Below, one piece after another: positions 15,450 through 24,241 of a DNA stretch of 64,000 nt. A model generated the notes under the pieces. The model saw only the letters and a list, made by a program, of their open reading frames with translations, was not told the DNA's origin and searched no databases. The translations under genes and the position numbers were made by a program. Numbering within the stretch: the stretch's first letter is position 1; every line of letters starts with the position of its first letter. Origin of the DNA: Streptomyces abikoensis (GTDB taxonomy: Bacteria > Actinomycetota > Actinomycetes > Streptomycetales > Streptomycetaceae); contig NZ_BMRT01000001.1 of assembly GCF_014648775.1 (NCBI RefSeq), forward strand, positions 1-64,000. Direction: 5' to 3'.

Positions 15450-16850
15450 ATGGGCGTGGGAGGAAGGGTGGCATCCCGGGCGGGGGTGGGGCGGGGGCGT
15501 GGGGCCGAGCTGACGATGCTGGGCTTCGCGGTGCTGCTCACCGTGCTCGGTTACGCCTGCGTGGGGCTGGCCACCGAGGGTCGGGTGCCCGAGGCGCTGC
15601 CGGGGTACGCCCTGGGGCTGTCGGTGGCCGCCGCGGTCGCGCATGCCGTGGTGCGCGGGTTCGCGCCGTACGCGGATCCGCTGATCCTGCCGATCGCCAT
15701 CGGGCTGAGCGGGCTGGGGCTGGTACTGATCCACCGGCTGGACACCTCGTACGCCCTCCGCTGGCATTCCGAGCCGTTCGAGCGGAACCAGCTGATGTGG
15801 AGCGGCATCGGTCTCGCCGTCTGTCTGGGCATCGTGGCCCTGCTCAAGGACCACCGGCTGCTCCAGCGGTACACCTACATCATGGTGTTCGCGGCGCTGG
15901 TGATGCTGATGGCCCCGGCGTTCTTCGGCGCGGACGCCTACGGCGCCAAGCGGTGGATCAAGCTGGGCGCGCTGTCGTTCCAGCCGGGCGAGTTCGTCAA
16001 GATCGCCATCGCGGTGTTCTTCGCGGGGTACCTGACCGTGCACAAGGACGCCCTGGCGCTGGCCGGGCGGCGGGTGATGGGCTTTCAGCTGCCGCGCGGG
16101 CGGCAGTTCGGGCCGATCGCCGGGGTGTGGGTGCTGAGCCTGCTGGTCCTGATCTTCGAGCGGGACCTCGGCACGTCGCTCATCTTCTTCGGGCTCTTCG
16201 TGATCATGCTCTATGTGGCCACCGAACGCACCAGCTGGGTGGTGACCGGGCTGCTGATGTTCGCTGTCGGAGCGGTCGTGGTGGCGTCCTTCGAGCCGCA
16301 TGTCCACGGCCGGGTCGCCGCCTGGCTCCACCCCATGGACTACTACAAGGTGCCCCGGCCGCCCGGGGTCGTCTCGGACCAGGCCGCGCAGGCCCTGTTC
16401 AGCTTCGGCAGCGGCGGCGTCCTGGGCACCGGGCTGGGGCGGGGCCACTCCGACCTCATCAAGTTCGCCGGGCGCAGCGACTTCATCCTCACCACGGTCG
16501 GCGAGGAGCTCGGGCTCGTCGGTATGACGGCCCTGTTCCTGCTGTTCGCGCTGCTGATCGAGCGCGGTCTGCGGACCGCGCTCGACGCCCGTGACCCCTT
16601 CGGGAAGCTGCTGGCCACGGGGCTGTCGGGGGCGCTGGCGCTTCAGGTGTTCGTGGTCTCCGGGGGCGTCATGGGCCTCATTCCGCTCACCGGCAAGGCG
16701 CTGCCCTTCCTCGCCTCCGGCGGCTCCTCGCAAGTGGCCACGTGGATACTCATCGCCCTGCTGCTCAAGATCAGCGATTCCGCGCGCCGGCCCGATCCCG
16801 GACCGGCGGCCGGGGTGGATGAACAGGCCACTCAGCTGATCCGGCAGTAG
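15450..16850 (+). CDS. SEDS-family cell-wall polymerase (RodA/FtsW/SpoVE)
   Basis: This 466-residue polytopic membrane protein has about ten helices and polymerises lipid II into glycan strands, usually with a class B penicillin-binding protein. Family hallmarks are GAKRWIKLGALSFQPGEFVK (about residues 168-187), ERDLGTSLIFFG near 232, and GLIPLTGKALPFLASGGSS near 410. ATG 15450 follows GAGGGA closely. No transpeptidase gene is adjacent, so this is probably an accessory SEDS paralogue for growth or sporulation rather than the dcw or mre copy. A long C-terminal tail (PDPGPAAGVDEQ) follows the last helix. Confidence 0.92.
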   Translation: MGVGGRVASRAGVGRGRGAELTMLGFAVLLTVLGYACVGLATEGRVPEALPGYALGLSVAAAVAHAVVRGFAPYADPLILPIAIGLSGLGLVLIHRLDTSYALRWHSEPFERNQLMWSGIGLAVCLGIVALLKDHRLLQRYTYIMVFAALVMLMAPAFFGADAYGAKRWIKLGALSFQPGEFVKIAIAVFFAGYLTVHKDALALAGRRVMGFQLPRGRQFGPIAGVWVLSLLVLIFERDLGTSLIFFGLFVIMLYVATERTSWVVTGLLMFAVGAVVVASFEPHVHGRVAAWLHPMDYYKVPRPPGVVSDQAAQALFSFGSGGVLGTGLGRGHSDLIKFAGRSDFILTTVGEELGLVGMTALFLLFALLIERGLRTALDARDPFGKLLATGLSGALALQVFVVSGGVMGLIPLTGKALPFLASGGSSQVATWILIALLLKISDSARRPDPGPAAGVDEQATQLIRQ

Positions 16851-16860
16851 TGACCGGCAA

Positions 16861-17532
16861 TCAGACGTCGGCGTCCTTCGCCCACAGCGAGCGGACGTGC
16901 CCCAGGTGGCGCGTCATGCACGCCTCGGCGCCCTCGGCGTCCCCCGCCAGCATCACGTCGAGGAGCTCCAGGTGCTCCTCGGCCGAGTGGATCAGCTCGC
17001 CGCGCTCGTCCAGGGCGTCCAGGCCGTAGAGGCGCGAGCGCTTGCGGAGGTCGCTGACGGTCTCCACGAGGCGTTCGTTGCCGGACAGGGTCAGCAGCGC
17101 GAGGTGGAACTGGCGGTCGGCCTCCAGGTAACCGATGAGGTCGTGGTCGCGCGCGGCGCGCACGATCTCCTCGGCGACCGGGCGGAGCGCTTCGAGGTCC
17201 TCGCGGGCGGCGGTGCGCGTGATCCGGCCGACCGTGGGGACCTCGATCAGCGTGCGGATCTCGGTGTACTGGTCCAAGTCCCGCTCGTTGACCTCGGTCA
17301 CCCGGAAGCCCTTGTTGCGGACCGGCTCGACGAGGCCCTCGCGGGCCAGGTCGAGCATGGCCTCCCGCACGGGCGTGGCCGAGACGCCGAAGTCCTCCGC
17401 GAGCCCCGGTGCGGAGTAGACCTGGCCGGGGCGGAGTTCGCCGGAGATCAGGGCGGCCCGCAGGGCATGGGCCACCTGGTCGCGCAGCCGCTCGGTGGCG
17501 GTGATGAGGTTGCGCTGCTTGAGGTGCCCCAT
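16861..17532 (-). CDS. GntR/FadR-family (FCD) repressor, likely hydroxyproline regulator
   Basis: This 223-residue regulator has an N-terminal winged helix (about residues 8-75; SAPGLAEDFGVSATPVREAM holds the recognition helix) and a helical FCD effector domain. Candidate metal/ligand histidines lie in EADRQFHLAL, HSAEEHLELL and TRHLGHV. ATG 17532 is chosen because GGGAG precedes it; longer frames run into the operator. It is the last gene of the hydroxyproline operon, and a perfect 13-bp palindrome lies 84 bases before its start. I infer that it represses the catabolic, importer and collagenase promoters and releases them on binding a hydroxyproline-pathway compound. Confidence 0.88.
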   Translation of the reverse strand: MGHLKQRNLITATERLRDQVAHALRAALISGELRPGQVYSAPGLAEDFGVSATPVREAMLDLAREGLVEPVRNKGFRVTEVNERDLDQYTEIRTLIEVPTVGRITRTAAREDLEALRPVAEEIVRAARDHDLIGYLEADRQFHLALLTLSGNERLVETVSDLRKRSRLYGLDALDERGELIHSAEEHLELLDVMLAGDAEGAEACMTRHLGHVRSLWAKDADV

Positions 17533-17615
17533 GGTGTCCCGACTCCCTTTCGTACGCGCGGACGCGAACTGGACCGACGCGATCCGGACCGACCCGGTCT
17601 GGACCATCCAGCGTA

Positions 17616-17628
17616 CAATGTCACATTG
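17616..17628. promoter_or_regulatory. Operator-like perfect palindrome CAATGTCACATTG
   Basis: CAATGTCACATTG is a 6-1-6 perfect palindrome over the last codons of the dehydrogenase gene, 84 bases before the GntR start. Related sequences occur at 24199-24211, 25667-25679 and 33996-34008, all upstream of genes in the same inferred pathway. It probably allows autoregulation of the repressor. Confidence 0.65.
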
Positions 17629-18991
17629 CGTTACCGGGCGCCAGGGTGTACGTACGGCTCGACGTATAGAACTCCAGCGCCGCGCGGCCCTGTTCGCGCG
17701 GGCCGTGGCCGGATGCCTTCGCGCCGCCGAAGGGCAGGTGGAAGTCGACTCCGGTGGACGGGGCGTTGACGCGGATCATGCCGGTGTCCAGGTGGTCCAG
17801 GGCGTGCAGCGCCACGTCGAGGTCCGCGGTGTGGACCGAGGTGACCAGCCCCTGGGCGACGGAGTTCGCCGTCCTTACGGCTTCCGCCAGGCCGTCCACC
17901 GGGAGCAGGGCGGCCACGGGGCCGAACACCTCCTCGCTCAGCAGCCGGTGACCCTGCGGCACCTTTTCGACCAGCGTGGGGGGTGCGTACCAGCCCGGGC
18001 TCGACGGAACGGCCCTCGTCGCGACCACGCCGAGGCCGTCCACGGCCCGCTCGAAGTGGTCGCGCGCCCGCTCCGAGACGAGCGGGCCGCACACGGTGGC
18101 CGGGTCCGCCGGATCGCCCACGGGGAGCGTGCGCAGCGCTTCGGCCAGGGCCTCGCGCAGGGGGTCCCGGGCGCCGCCGACGGCGATCACCCGGCTGGTC
18201 GCCGTGCACTTCTGGCCCGCGTACCCGGCGATCGCGGCGGCGATGTGGGCGGCGGCCTGCTCGATGTCGGCGTCGGGCAGGACGATCGCCGCGTTGAGGC
18301 CGCCCATCTCGGCCTGGACGGGGACGCCACGGGCGGTGGCGGCGCGGACGACCGCGTCGCCGACGGCGGTGGAACCGGTGAAGGAGACGACGTCGGCGGT
18401 GGCGACCAGGGCACCGCCCTCGTCGGCGCCGCCGGGGGCGAGGGTGAACACCCCGTCCGGTAGCGCCTCCTCGATGATGTCGGCCAGGCGCCGGGCGCAG
18501 GCGGTGGCCTCGGGGGCGGGCTTGAGGACGACAGTGTTGCCCGTGGCCAGCGCCGGGGCGGCCTTCCAGCTCGGAATGGCGAGGGGGAAGTTCCAGGGAG
18601 TGATCAGGCCGGCGACGCCGTGCGGGCGGCGGCGGGTGAGCAGCAGCCCGGAGCCGACGGCCGGCTCGTGGACGGTTCCGGTGGGCTCGTACGGGGCCTG
18701 GGCGTAGTACCGCCAGATCGCGGCGGTACGCGCCACCTCGGCCCGCGCCTCGGCGATCGGCTTGCCCACCTCCCGTACGGCGAGCGCGGCCAGTTCCCCG
18801 GCGGCGGCCTCGACGGCGGCGGCGACGGCGGTGAGCGCCGAGGAGCGGGCGGCGGCGCCGGACGCCGCCCAGCCGGGCTGGGCGGCGCGGGCCCGCTCGA
18901 CGGCGGCGGCCACGGCGGGCGCGCCGGACGCCGGGAACTCGCCGAGGACGTCGGAGGGGTCGGCCGGGTTGCGGGAGACGAAGGACGTCAT
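17621..18991 (-). CDS. Aldehyde dehydrogenase, alpha-ketoglutarate semialdehyde type
   Basis: This 456-residue NAD(P)-dependent dehydrogenase is expected to catalyse the last step of hydroxyproline breakdown, 2,5-dioxopentanoate to alpha-ketoglutarate. Family features are the cofactor-binding TPWNFPLAIPSWK (about residue 135), glycine motif FTGSTAVGDAV near 207, catalytic glutamate in QAEMGGLN near 229 and catalytic cysteine in GQKCTATSR near 261. ATG 18991 overlaps the epimerase stop as ATGA, so the two are translationally coupled. The assignment to this substrate rests on the operon; sequence alone says only aldehyde dehydrogenase. Confidence 0.88.
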   Translation of the reverse strand: MTSFVSRNPADPSDVLGEFPASGAPAVAAAVERARAAQPGWAASGAAARSSALTAVAAAVEAAAGELAALAVREVGKPIAEARAEVARTAAIWRYYAQAPYEPTGTVHEPAVGSGLLLTRRRPHGVAGLITPWNFPLAIPSWKAAPALATGNTVVLKPAPEATACARRLADIIEEALPDGVFTLAPGGADEGGALVATADVVSFTGSTAVGDAVVRAATARGVPVQAEMGGLNAAIVLPDADIEQAAAHIAAAIAGYAGQKCTATSRVIAVGGARDPLREALAEALRTLPVGDPADPATVCGPLVSERARDHFERAVDGLGVVATRAVPSSPGWYAPPTLVEKVPQGHRLLSEEVFGPVAALLPVDGLAEAVRTANSVAQGLVTSVHTADLDVALHALDHLDTGMIRVNAPSTGVDFHLPFGGAKASGHGPREQGRAALEFYTSSRTYTLAPGNAM

Positions 18992-19992
18992 AGCAGGAAG
19001 CCTCCGGGGAAGGGGTCGTCCGGGTCGAGGAAGTACTGGGCGGTGCCGGTGATCCAGGCGCGCCCGGTGATGGTGGGGACGACCGCCGGCAGCCCGCCGA
19101 CCTCGGTCTCCCCCACCAGGCGGCCGGTGAAGCGGGTGCCGATGAAGGACTCGTTGACGAAGTCCCGGCCCAGCGGCAGCAGCCCCCGGGCGTGCAGCTG
19201 CGCCATCCGGGCGGAGGTTCCGGTGCCGCAGGGCGAGCGGTCGAACCACCCGGGGTGGATGGCCATCGCGTGCCGCGAGTGGTGGGCGTCGGAGCCGGGG
19301 GCGGCGAGGTAGACGTGCTTGAGGCCGCTGATCTCGGGGCGCTCGGGGTGGACGGGCCGGTCGTCGGAGGCGTTGACGGCGTCCATGACGGCCAGGCCCG
19401 CCGCCAGGAGGTCGTCCTTGCGGGCGCGGTCGAAGGGCAGCCCGAGCGCGTCGAGTTCGACGAAGGCGTAGAAGTTGCCGCCGAAGGCGAGGTCGTAGGT
19501 CACCGTGCCGTAGCCGGGCACGTCCACCTTGCGGTCGAGGCCGAGGCAGAAGGAGGGCACGTTGGTGAGCGTGACGGACCTGGCCGCGCCGTCCTCGACC
19601 CGTACGTCGACGGTGATCAGGCCGGCCGGGGTGTCGAGCCGTACGGTGGTGACGGGCTCGACGACCGGCACCATGCCCGTCTCGACGAGCACGGTGGCGA
19701 CCCCGATCGTGCCGTGCCCGCACATCGGCAGCACGCCGGAGACCTCGATGTACAGCACGCCGTAGTCGGCGTCGGGCCGGGTGGGCGGCTGCAGGATCGC
19801 GCCGCTCATCGAGGCGTGGCCGCGCGGCTCGTACATCAGCAGGGTGCGCAGGTGGTCCAGGTGCTCGATGAAGTGCAGCCGGCGCTCGGCCATGGTGGCG
19901 CCGGGGATCACCCCGACGCCGCCGGTGATGACGCGGGTGGGCATGCCCTCGGTGTGCGAGTCGACGGCGTGGAAGACGTGACGGGTGCGCAC
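18988..19992 (-). CDS. 4-hydroxyproline 2-epimerase (proline racemase family)
   Basis: This 334-residue cofactor-free enzyme converts trans-4-hydroxy-L-proline to cis-4-hydroxy-D-proline. Both catalytic cysteines are present: in PMCGHGT (about residue 90) and in SPCGTGTSA (about 254). Having two cysteines separates it from the Cys/Thr dehydratase branch. The start FHAVDSHTEGMPTRVI is typical of the family. GTG 19992 follows AAAGGA at good spacing. It sits between the DHDPS-family and aldehyde dehydrogenase genes, which strongly favours hydroxyproline over proline as substrate. Confidence 0.92.
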   Translation of the reverse strand: MRTRHVFHAVDSHTEGMPTRVITGGVGVIPGATMAERRLHFIEHLDHLRTLLMYEPRGHASMSGAILQPPTRPDADYGVLYIEVSGVLPMCGHGTIGVATVLVETGMVPVVEPVTTVRLDTPAGLITVDVRVEDGAARSVTLTNVPSFCLGLDRKVDVPGYGTVTYDLAFGGNFYAFVELDALGLPFDRARKDDLLAAGLAVMDAVNASDDRPVHPERPEISGLKHVYLAAPGSDAHHSRHAMAIHPGWFDRSPCGTGTSARMAQLHARGLLPLGRDFVNESFIGTRFTGRLVGETEVGGLPAVVPTITGRAWITGTAQYFLDPDDPFPGGFLL

Positions 19993-20031
19993 GGACGTCC
20001 TTTCGAGAGTTCGCGAGACGGAACGGGCGGC

Positions 20032-20940
20032 TCAGTGGTGTCCGTCGGCGACGGCCTTCTCGGTGGCGGCGCGCACCGCGGCCTCGGTCTCGCCGGTCAG
20101 CGGCAGGCGGGGGTGACGGGTGGGGCCGCCGTGGCGTCCGGCGATGTCCATGGAGAGCTTGATGGCCTGGACGAACTCGGTCTTGGAGTCCCAGCGCAGC
20201 AGCGGGTGGAGGGACTTGTACAGCGGCAGGGCCGTGGTCAGGTCGCCGGCGACGGCGGCGTGGTAGAGCTCGGCGCAGGCGGCGGGGAAGGCGTTGGGGT
20301 AGCCGGCGATCCAGCCGACGGCCCCGGCGACGGCGAGTTCGAGCAGGACGTCGTCGGCGCCGATGAGCAGGTCGAGTTCGGGGGCGAGCTCGGCGAGCTC
20401 GTAGGCGCGCCGGACGTCGCCGGAGAACTCCTTGACCGCCACGATGTGGCCGTCGGCGTGCAGCCGGGCGAGCAGGGCGGGGGTGAGGTCGACCTTGGTG
20501 TCGATGGGGTTGTTGTAGGCGACGACCGGTATGCCGGCCCGGGCGACCTCGGCGTAGTGGGCGCGTACGGCGTCCTCGTCGGCGCGGTAGGCGTTGGGGG
20601 GCAGCAGCAGGACGGAGCCGCAGCCGGCCTCGGCGGCCTGCTCGGCCCAGCGGCGGGACTCGGCGGCGCCGTAGGCGGCGACGCCGGGCATCACACGGGC
20701 GCCGTCACCGGCCGCCTCGACGGCGGTGCGCACGACGCGGGCGCGCTCGTCGGCGGTGAGGGTCTGGTATTCGCCGAGGGAGCCGTTGGGGACGACGCCG
20801 TCGCAGCCGTTGTCGAGGAGCCAGCGGACGTGCTCGGCGTAGGCGTCGTGGTCGACGGAGAGGTCGTCGCGCAGCGGCAGCGCGGTGGCGACCATGATGC
20901 CGCGCCAGGGTCGGTCGGTGCTCCAGGAGTTGACGGTCAT
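20032..20940 (-). CDS. DHDPS-family 1-pyrroline-4-hydroxy-2-carboxylate deaminase
   Basis: This 302-residue TIM-barrel enzyme belongs to the dihydrodipicolinate synthase superfamily. The Schiff-base lysine lies in VAVKEFSGD (about residue 167) and the assisting tyrosine in VVAYNNP (about 139). The GSLGEYQTL loop near residue 53 binds the carboxylate. In this operon its expected reaction is deamination and dehydration of the pyrroline made by D-hydroxyproline dehydrogenase to alpha-ketoglutarate semialdehyde. ATG 20940 overlaps the stop of the flavoprotein gene as ATGA. A true DHDPS role is unlikely, since no lysine-pathway genes are near. Confidence 0.88.
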   Translation of the reverse strand: MTVNSWSTDRPWRGIMVATALPLRDDLSVDHDAYAEHVRWLLDNGCDGVVPNGSLGEYQTLTADERARVVRTAVEAAGDGARVMPGVAAYGAAESRRWAEQAAEAGCGSVLLLPPNAYRADEDAVRAHYAEVARAGIPVVAYNNPIDTKVDLTPALLARLHADGHIVAVKEFSGDVRRAYELAELAPELDLLIGADDVLLELAVAGAVGWIAGYPNAFPAACAELYHAAVAGDLTTALPLYKSLHPLLRWDSKTEFVQAIKLSMDIAGRHGGPTRHPRLPLTGETEAAVRAATEKAVADGHH

Positions 20941-22436
20941 GGTGCGGTGGGCCTTTCTGTGTCGGGTTCTGCGGCGGGCCGCTCGGAAGTTTCGGCACCG
21001 AGGGCCCCGAGCGCAACGGGTACGGCCAGTGGTCTGCGTTCGGCGGACGGCGGCACGGTCCCCTCCGCCGTGCCGTCCGCCACGCCTTCCGTCGCCAGGC
21101 AGGCGACGGCCGCCCCGCACATCCGCCCCTGGCACCAGCCCATGCCGGCGCGGGTGAGGAGCTTGACGGTGCGGGCGTCATGGGCGCCGAGGTCGCGGGC
21201 CGCTTCGCGGACGCGCCCGGCGGTGACCTCTTCGCAGCGGCAGACGTCGGTGTCGTCGGTGAGCCACCGCGTCCAGCCGTGGCCCGGGGCGTGGGCGGCG
21301 GCCATGGCCTCGGCGAAGGCCCGCATCCTGGCGCGGTCGCGGCGCAGGCCGGGCAGCCGTCCACCGGTGTGCGGGGGCCGGCCGGCGAGCCGGGCGGCGA
21401 TGGCGAGACCGGCCAGTTCGCCCTCGGTGCGGGCCAGTGCCCAGCCGCCGATGCCGCCGGGCTCACCGGCGGCCCAGAGGCCGGGTACGGAGGTGCGCTG
21501 GAGGTCGTCGAGGTCGAGTGCGGTGGTGCCGTCGGGGGTGCGGCGGGTGGCGCAGCCGAGGGTGGTGGCGAGTTCGATCTGGGGGACGAGCCCGTGGCCG
21601 ACGGCCAGGGCGTCGCAGGCGATGCGGCGCCCGGTGCCGGGGACGGGCCGCCAGTGGCGGTCGACGCGGGCGACGGTGACGGCCTCGACGCGGTCGGTGC
21701 CGTGCACCTGGGTGACGACACTGCGGGTGCGCACCGGTACGCGGTGGCGCAGCAGTGCCGAGCCGTGGACGGCCGCTTCGAGCAGCTTGTGGGGGTTGGT
21801 GGCGAGGGCGCGGGGCCGGCGGGCGTAGCCGAGGTAGCCGGAGGCCTCGACGACGGCGGGCACCCGGGCGCCGGCGGCGGCGAGCGAGGAGGCGACCGCG
21901 AGCAGCAGGGGTCCGCTGCCGGCGACGACGACGCGCTTGCCGGGCAGGACGAGCCCGGCCTTGAGCATGGCCTGGGCTCCACCGGCGCCCACGACGCCGG
22001 GCAGGGTCCAGCCGGGGAAGGGCAGTTGCCGTTCGTAGGCGCCGGTGGCGAGCAGGACGGCGCGGGCCCGTACGGTCACCGGTTCGTCCGCTTCGCCGTC
22101 GGTGCCGGTGAGGGCGTGGACGGTCCAGCGGTCCTCGGCCTCGCGGGTGACGGTCCACACGTGGTGGCCGGGCAGGTGTTTCACGCTGCTCGCGGCGAGG
22201 CGTGCGCGCAGGGCGGCGTAGGCGGGCCAGTCGTGGTGGAGGGCCTGCGGCCGGGTCGCGCCGAGGGCGGGGGCGGGGTGGCGGAAGTACTGGCCGCCGG
22301 TGTGCGCGGCGGAGTCCAGCAGGGCGACGGACAGCCCGGCCTCGTTCGCGGTGACGGCTCCGGCGAGGCCGGCGGGGCCGGCGCCGATGACGGCGAGGTC
22401 GAAGGCTTCGAAGGCCTCAGACGGCGAGGTCGGCAC
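20937..22436 (-). CDS. D-hydroxyproline dehydrogenase, FAD and [2Fe-2S]-binding subunit (HcnB-like)
   Basis: This 499-residue flavoprotein has an N-terminal dinucleotide fold (VIGAGPAGLAGAV near residue 14), a second nucleotide-binding fold with VVVAGSGPLLLAVASSL (about 165), and a C-terminal BFD-like iron-sulphur region. The cysteines of that region lie in DVCRCEEVTAG (about 398) and GWCQGRMCG (about 435). This order matches the large subunit of heteromeric D-hydroxyproline/cyanide-type dehydrogenases. GTG 22436 follows AGGAGG by nine bases and overlaps the small-subunit gene by 20 bases. The last 45 residues are an unconserved, proline- and glutamate-rich tail. Confidence 0.88.
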   Translation of the reverse strand: MPTSPSEAFEAFDLAVIGAGPAGLAGAVTANEAGLSVALLDSAAHTGGQYFRHPAPALGATRPQALHHDWPAYAALRARLAASSVKHLPGHHVWTVTREAEDRWTVHALTGTDGEADEPVTVRARAVLLATGAYERQLPFPGWTLPGVVGAGGAQAMLKAGLVLPGKRVVVAGSGPLLLAVASSLAAAGARVPAVVEASGYLGYARRPRALATNPHKLLEAAVHGSALLRHRVPVRTRSVVTQVHGTDRVEAVTVARVDRHWRPVPGTGRRIACDALAVGHGLVPQIELATTLGCATRRTPDGTTALDLDDLQRTSVPGLWAAGEPGGIGGWALARTEGELAGLAIAARLAGRPPHTGGRLPGLRRDRARMRAFAEAMAAAHAPGHGWTRWLTDDTDVCRCEEVTAGRVREAARDLGAHDARTVKLLTRAGMGWCQGRMCGAAVACLATEGVADGTAEGTVPPSAERRPLAVPVALGALGAETSERPAAEPDTERPTAP

Positions 22437-22731
22437 GGCCGTGTCCCTCCTGGGTGGTGACGCGGTCGCCGGGGCGGGTGGGCACGAGGCAGGCGCGGCG
22501 GTTCGGGTGGTCGTTGACGGTGGCGAGGCAGTCGTAGCACTGGCCGATGCCGCAGAACGCGCCGCGCGGGCGCCCGCCGTCGCGGGTGGTGCGCCAGGCG
22601 AGGATGCCGGCCGCCCAGAGCGCGGCGGCGACAGTCTGCCCGGGCAGGGCGGGGACCTCACGGCCGTCAAAAGTGATCGCGAACGACAGGCCGGGCTCCG
22701 CCCCGGCCAGTTCGACGGGCGTACGGGCCAC
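22417..22731 (-). CDS. D-hydroxyproline dehydrogenase, [2Fe-2S] small subunit (HcnA-like)
   Basis: This 104-residue ferredoxin-like subunit has cysteine pattern CGIGQCYDC followed by RACL, as in the small subunit of the same dehydrogenase class. The strand ITFDGREVPALPGQTVAAAL precedes the cluster. GTG 22731 follows GAGAGGAGG at six bases, a strong site, so longer frames upstream are unlikely. It passes electrons between the two flavoprotein subunits. It is the first gene of the tightly overlapping part of the operon. Confidence 0.88.
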   Translation of the reverse strand: MARTPVELAGAEPGLSFAITFDGREVPALPGQTVAAALWAAGILAWRTTRDGGRPRGAFCGIGQCYDCLATVNDHPNRRACLVPTRPGDRVTTQEGHGRADLAV

Positions 22732-23042
22732 TGCGGGCCTCCTCTCGGGTGTGGGTGAACGGGGGGGGGACGGAGCCCTGGCCCTGGACGGGCGAGCGGG
22801 CGTGGGACGGGCGGACCCGGCACGGGAGGGTGAGCGGGCTTCGGAGCTTGGGCGTTGGGCGTTGGGCCTCGGGCGGAGGATGGCGGACGGCGGTCGGCGG
22901 ACAGCGGACAGCGGACGGCTGGATGCGACGGGCGGTGGACGGCGGTCGGGCGGTGGTCGGCGGGATGCCACGGGCGGCTTCGCGCGGCGGGCGGGCGGAA
23001 ACGTGCGGCGCGCGGCGGTCGGCGCGTGAGCGGCGCAGGCGG
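22732..23042. repeat. Degenerate G-rich repeats inside the hydroxyproline operon
   Basis: This 311-base gap separates two subunit genes of one enzyme and holds no gene. It consists of short degenerate repeats of GGCGGTCGG/GGCGGACAGC type (about 22880-22990) and gttgggcgttgggc (about 22850), after a run of eight or more G residues near 22765. Such a gap is unusual in an operon whose other genes overlap. It may attenuate or fold in the message. Confidence 0.5.
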
Positions 23043-24191
23043 TCAGGGGCCGGGCGTGAAGCGACCGGGGTCGAACGGGCCGGTGTCGAGCGGTGGTTCG
23101 GTGTCCGTCAGGAGCCGGGCGAGGATCAGGCCGGTGGCCGGTGCCAGGCCGATGCCGGCGCCCTCGTGCCCGCAGGCGTGCAGCAGTCCGGGCACGCGCG
23201 GGTCGGCGCCGATCGCGGGCAGGTGGTCGGGCAGGTACGGGCGGAATCCCGCGTAGGTGCGCATCGCCCGGACGCCGGCCAGGACCGGGAAGAGGGCGGT
23301 GGCCTGCGCCGCGAGGCGGCGCAGCGCCTCCACCGACAGGGTGCGGTCGAAGCCGACGCGCTCGCGGCTGGCGCCGATGAGGACGGGTCCGCTGGGGGTG
23401 CCCTCGACGACGGCCGAGGTCTGCAGGGCCGCGGAGCCGCTGGCCACGTCGGCGACGTAGTCGGCGGCGTAGACCTTGTGCCGTACGACGCGCGGCAGGG
23501 GTTCGGTGACGAGGACGAAGCCGCGGCGGGGCATGACGGGCAGGTGGGACCCGGCGAGGCGGGCGAGTTCGCCGCCCCAGGTGCCGGTGGCGTTCACGAC
23601 GCGCGGGGCGCGCACCGTGCCGGCCCGGGTGCGGACGCCCCGCACCCCGCCGTCCGGCCCGGTGAGGATCGCGGTGACCTCCTCACCGGTGCGCACCCGC
23701 GCACCCGACGCGCGCAGCAGGTGGGCGGCGGCGAGGGCGGGCTGGACCTGGGCGTCCTGGGGGTAGTGGAAGCCGCCGGCGAGGCCGGGGGCCAGGTGCG
23801 GCTCCAGGTCGGCCAGGCGGTCCGCCGGTATCTCGTGGGCGGTGACGCCCGCCGTCGCCTGCGCGGCGGCGAAGTCCCGCAGCGCTTTCATGCCGGCGTC
23901 GGCGGAGGCGACGACCAGGCCGCCCTTGGGCTCGTACTCGACCCGCTCCGGGAGCCGGCCGGCCAGGTCGCGCCACAAGCCGGTGGAGAGGAGGGCGAGT
24001 TCGAGTTCGGGTCCGGGCTCCTTGTCGGAGACCAGGAGGTTTCCCTCACCGGCCCCCGTGGTCCCGCCCGCGACGGGACCACGGTCGAGCACGGTGACGG
24101 AGAGGCCGTGGCGGGCGGCGTAGTAGGCGCAGGCCGCGCCGACCACGCCCGCTCCGACGACGATGACGTCCGGGGAGTCGCTCGTGAACAC
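23043..24191 (-). CDS. D-hydroxyproline dehydrogenase, DAO-type FAD subunit (HcnC-like)
   Basis: This 382-residue glycine-oxidase/D-amino-acid-oxidase-type flavoprotein starts with the FAD-binding VIVVGAGVVGAACAYYAARH and ends with the conserved HACGHEGAGIGLAPATG segment. With the two iron-sulphur partners encoded downstream it should form the catalytic subunit that oxidises cis-4-hydroxy-D-proline to the pyrroline. GTG 24191 is the start; no Shine-Dalgarno sequence is seen, and an AATATT hexamer about seven bases away could be the -10 of a leaderless transcript. The related operator at 24199-24211 lies only eight bases upstream. Confidence 0.85.
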   Translation of the reverse strand: MFTSDSPDVIVVGAGVVGAACAYYAARHGLSVTVLDRGPVAGGTTGAGEGNLLVSDKEPGPELELALLSTGLWRDLAGRLPERVEYEPKGGLVVASADAGMKALRDFAAAQATAGVTAHEIPADRLADLEPHLAPGLAGGFHYPQDAQVQPALAAAHLLRASGARVRTGEEVTAILTGPDGGVRGVRTRAGTVRAPRVVNATGTWGGELARLAGSHLPVMPRRGFVLVTEPLPRVVRHKVYAADYVADVASGSAALQTSAVVEGTPSGPVLIGASRERVGFDRTLSVEALRRLAAQATALFPVLAGVRAMRTYAGFRPYLPDHLPAIGADPRVPGLLHACGHEGAGIGLAPATGLILARLLTDTEPPLDTGPFDPGRFTPGP

Positions 24192-24198
24192 AGCAGTA

Positions 24199-24211
24199 AT
24201 ATTTCACATTG
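24199..24211. promoter_or_regulatory. Imperfect operator copy before the hydroxyproline operon
   Basis: ATATTTCACATTG on the plus strand shares ten of 13 positions with the palindrome at 17616 and keeps one perfect half-site. Read leftward the context agtgcaat is identical to that of the importer site. It sits at the start of the first gene of the catabolic operon, well placed to block transcription. Confidence 0.5.
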
Positions 24212-24241
24212 CACTAGCCCCTGCCAAGACGTGACGGGCGA

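Noticed and set aside
20032..20940. True dihydrodipicolinate synthase of lysine biosynthesis
   Set aside because: The operon is wholly hydroxyproline catabolism and overlaps these genes; no lysine-pathway gene is near.
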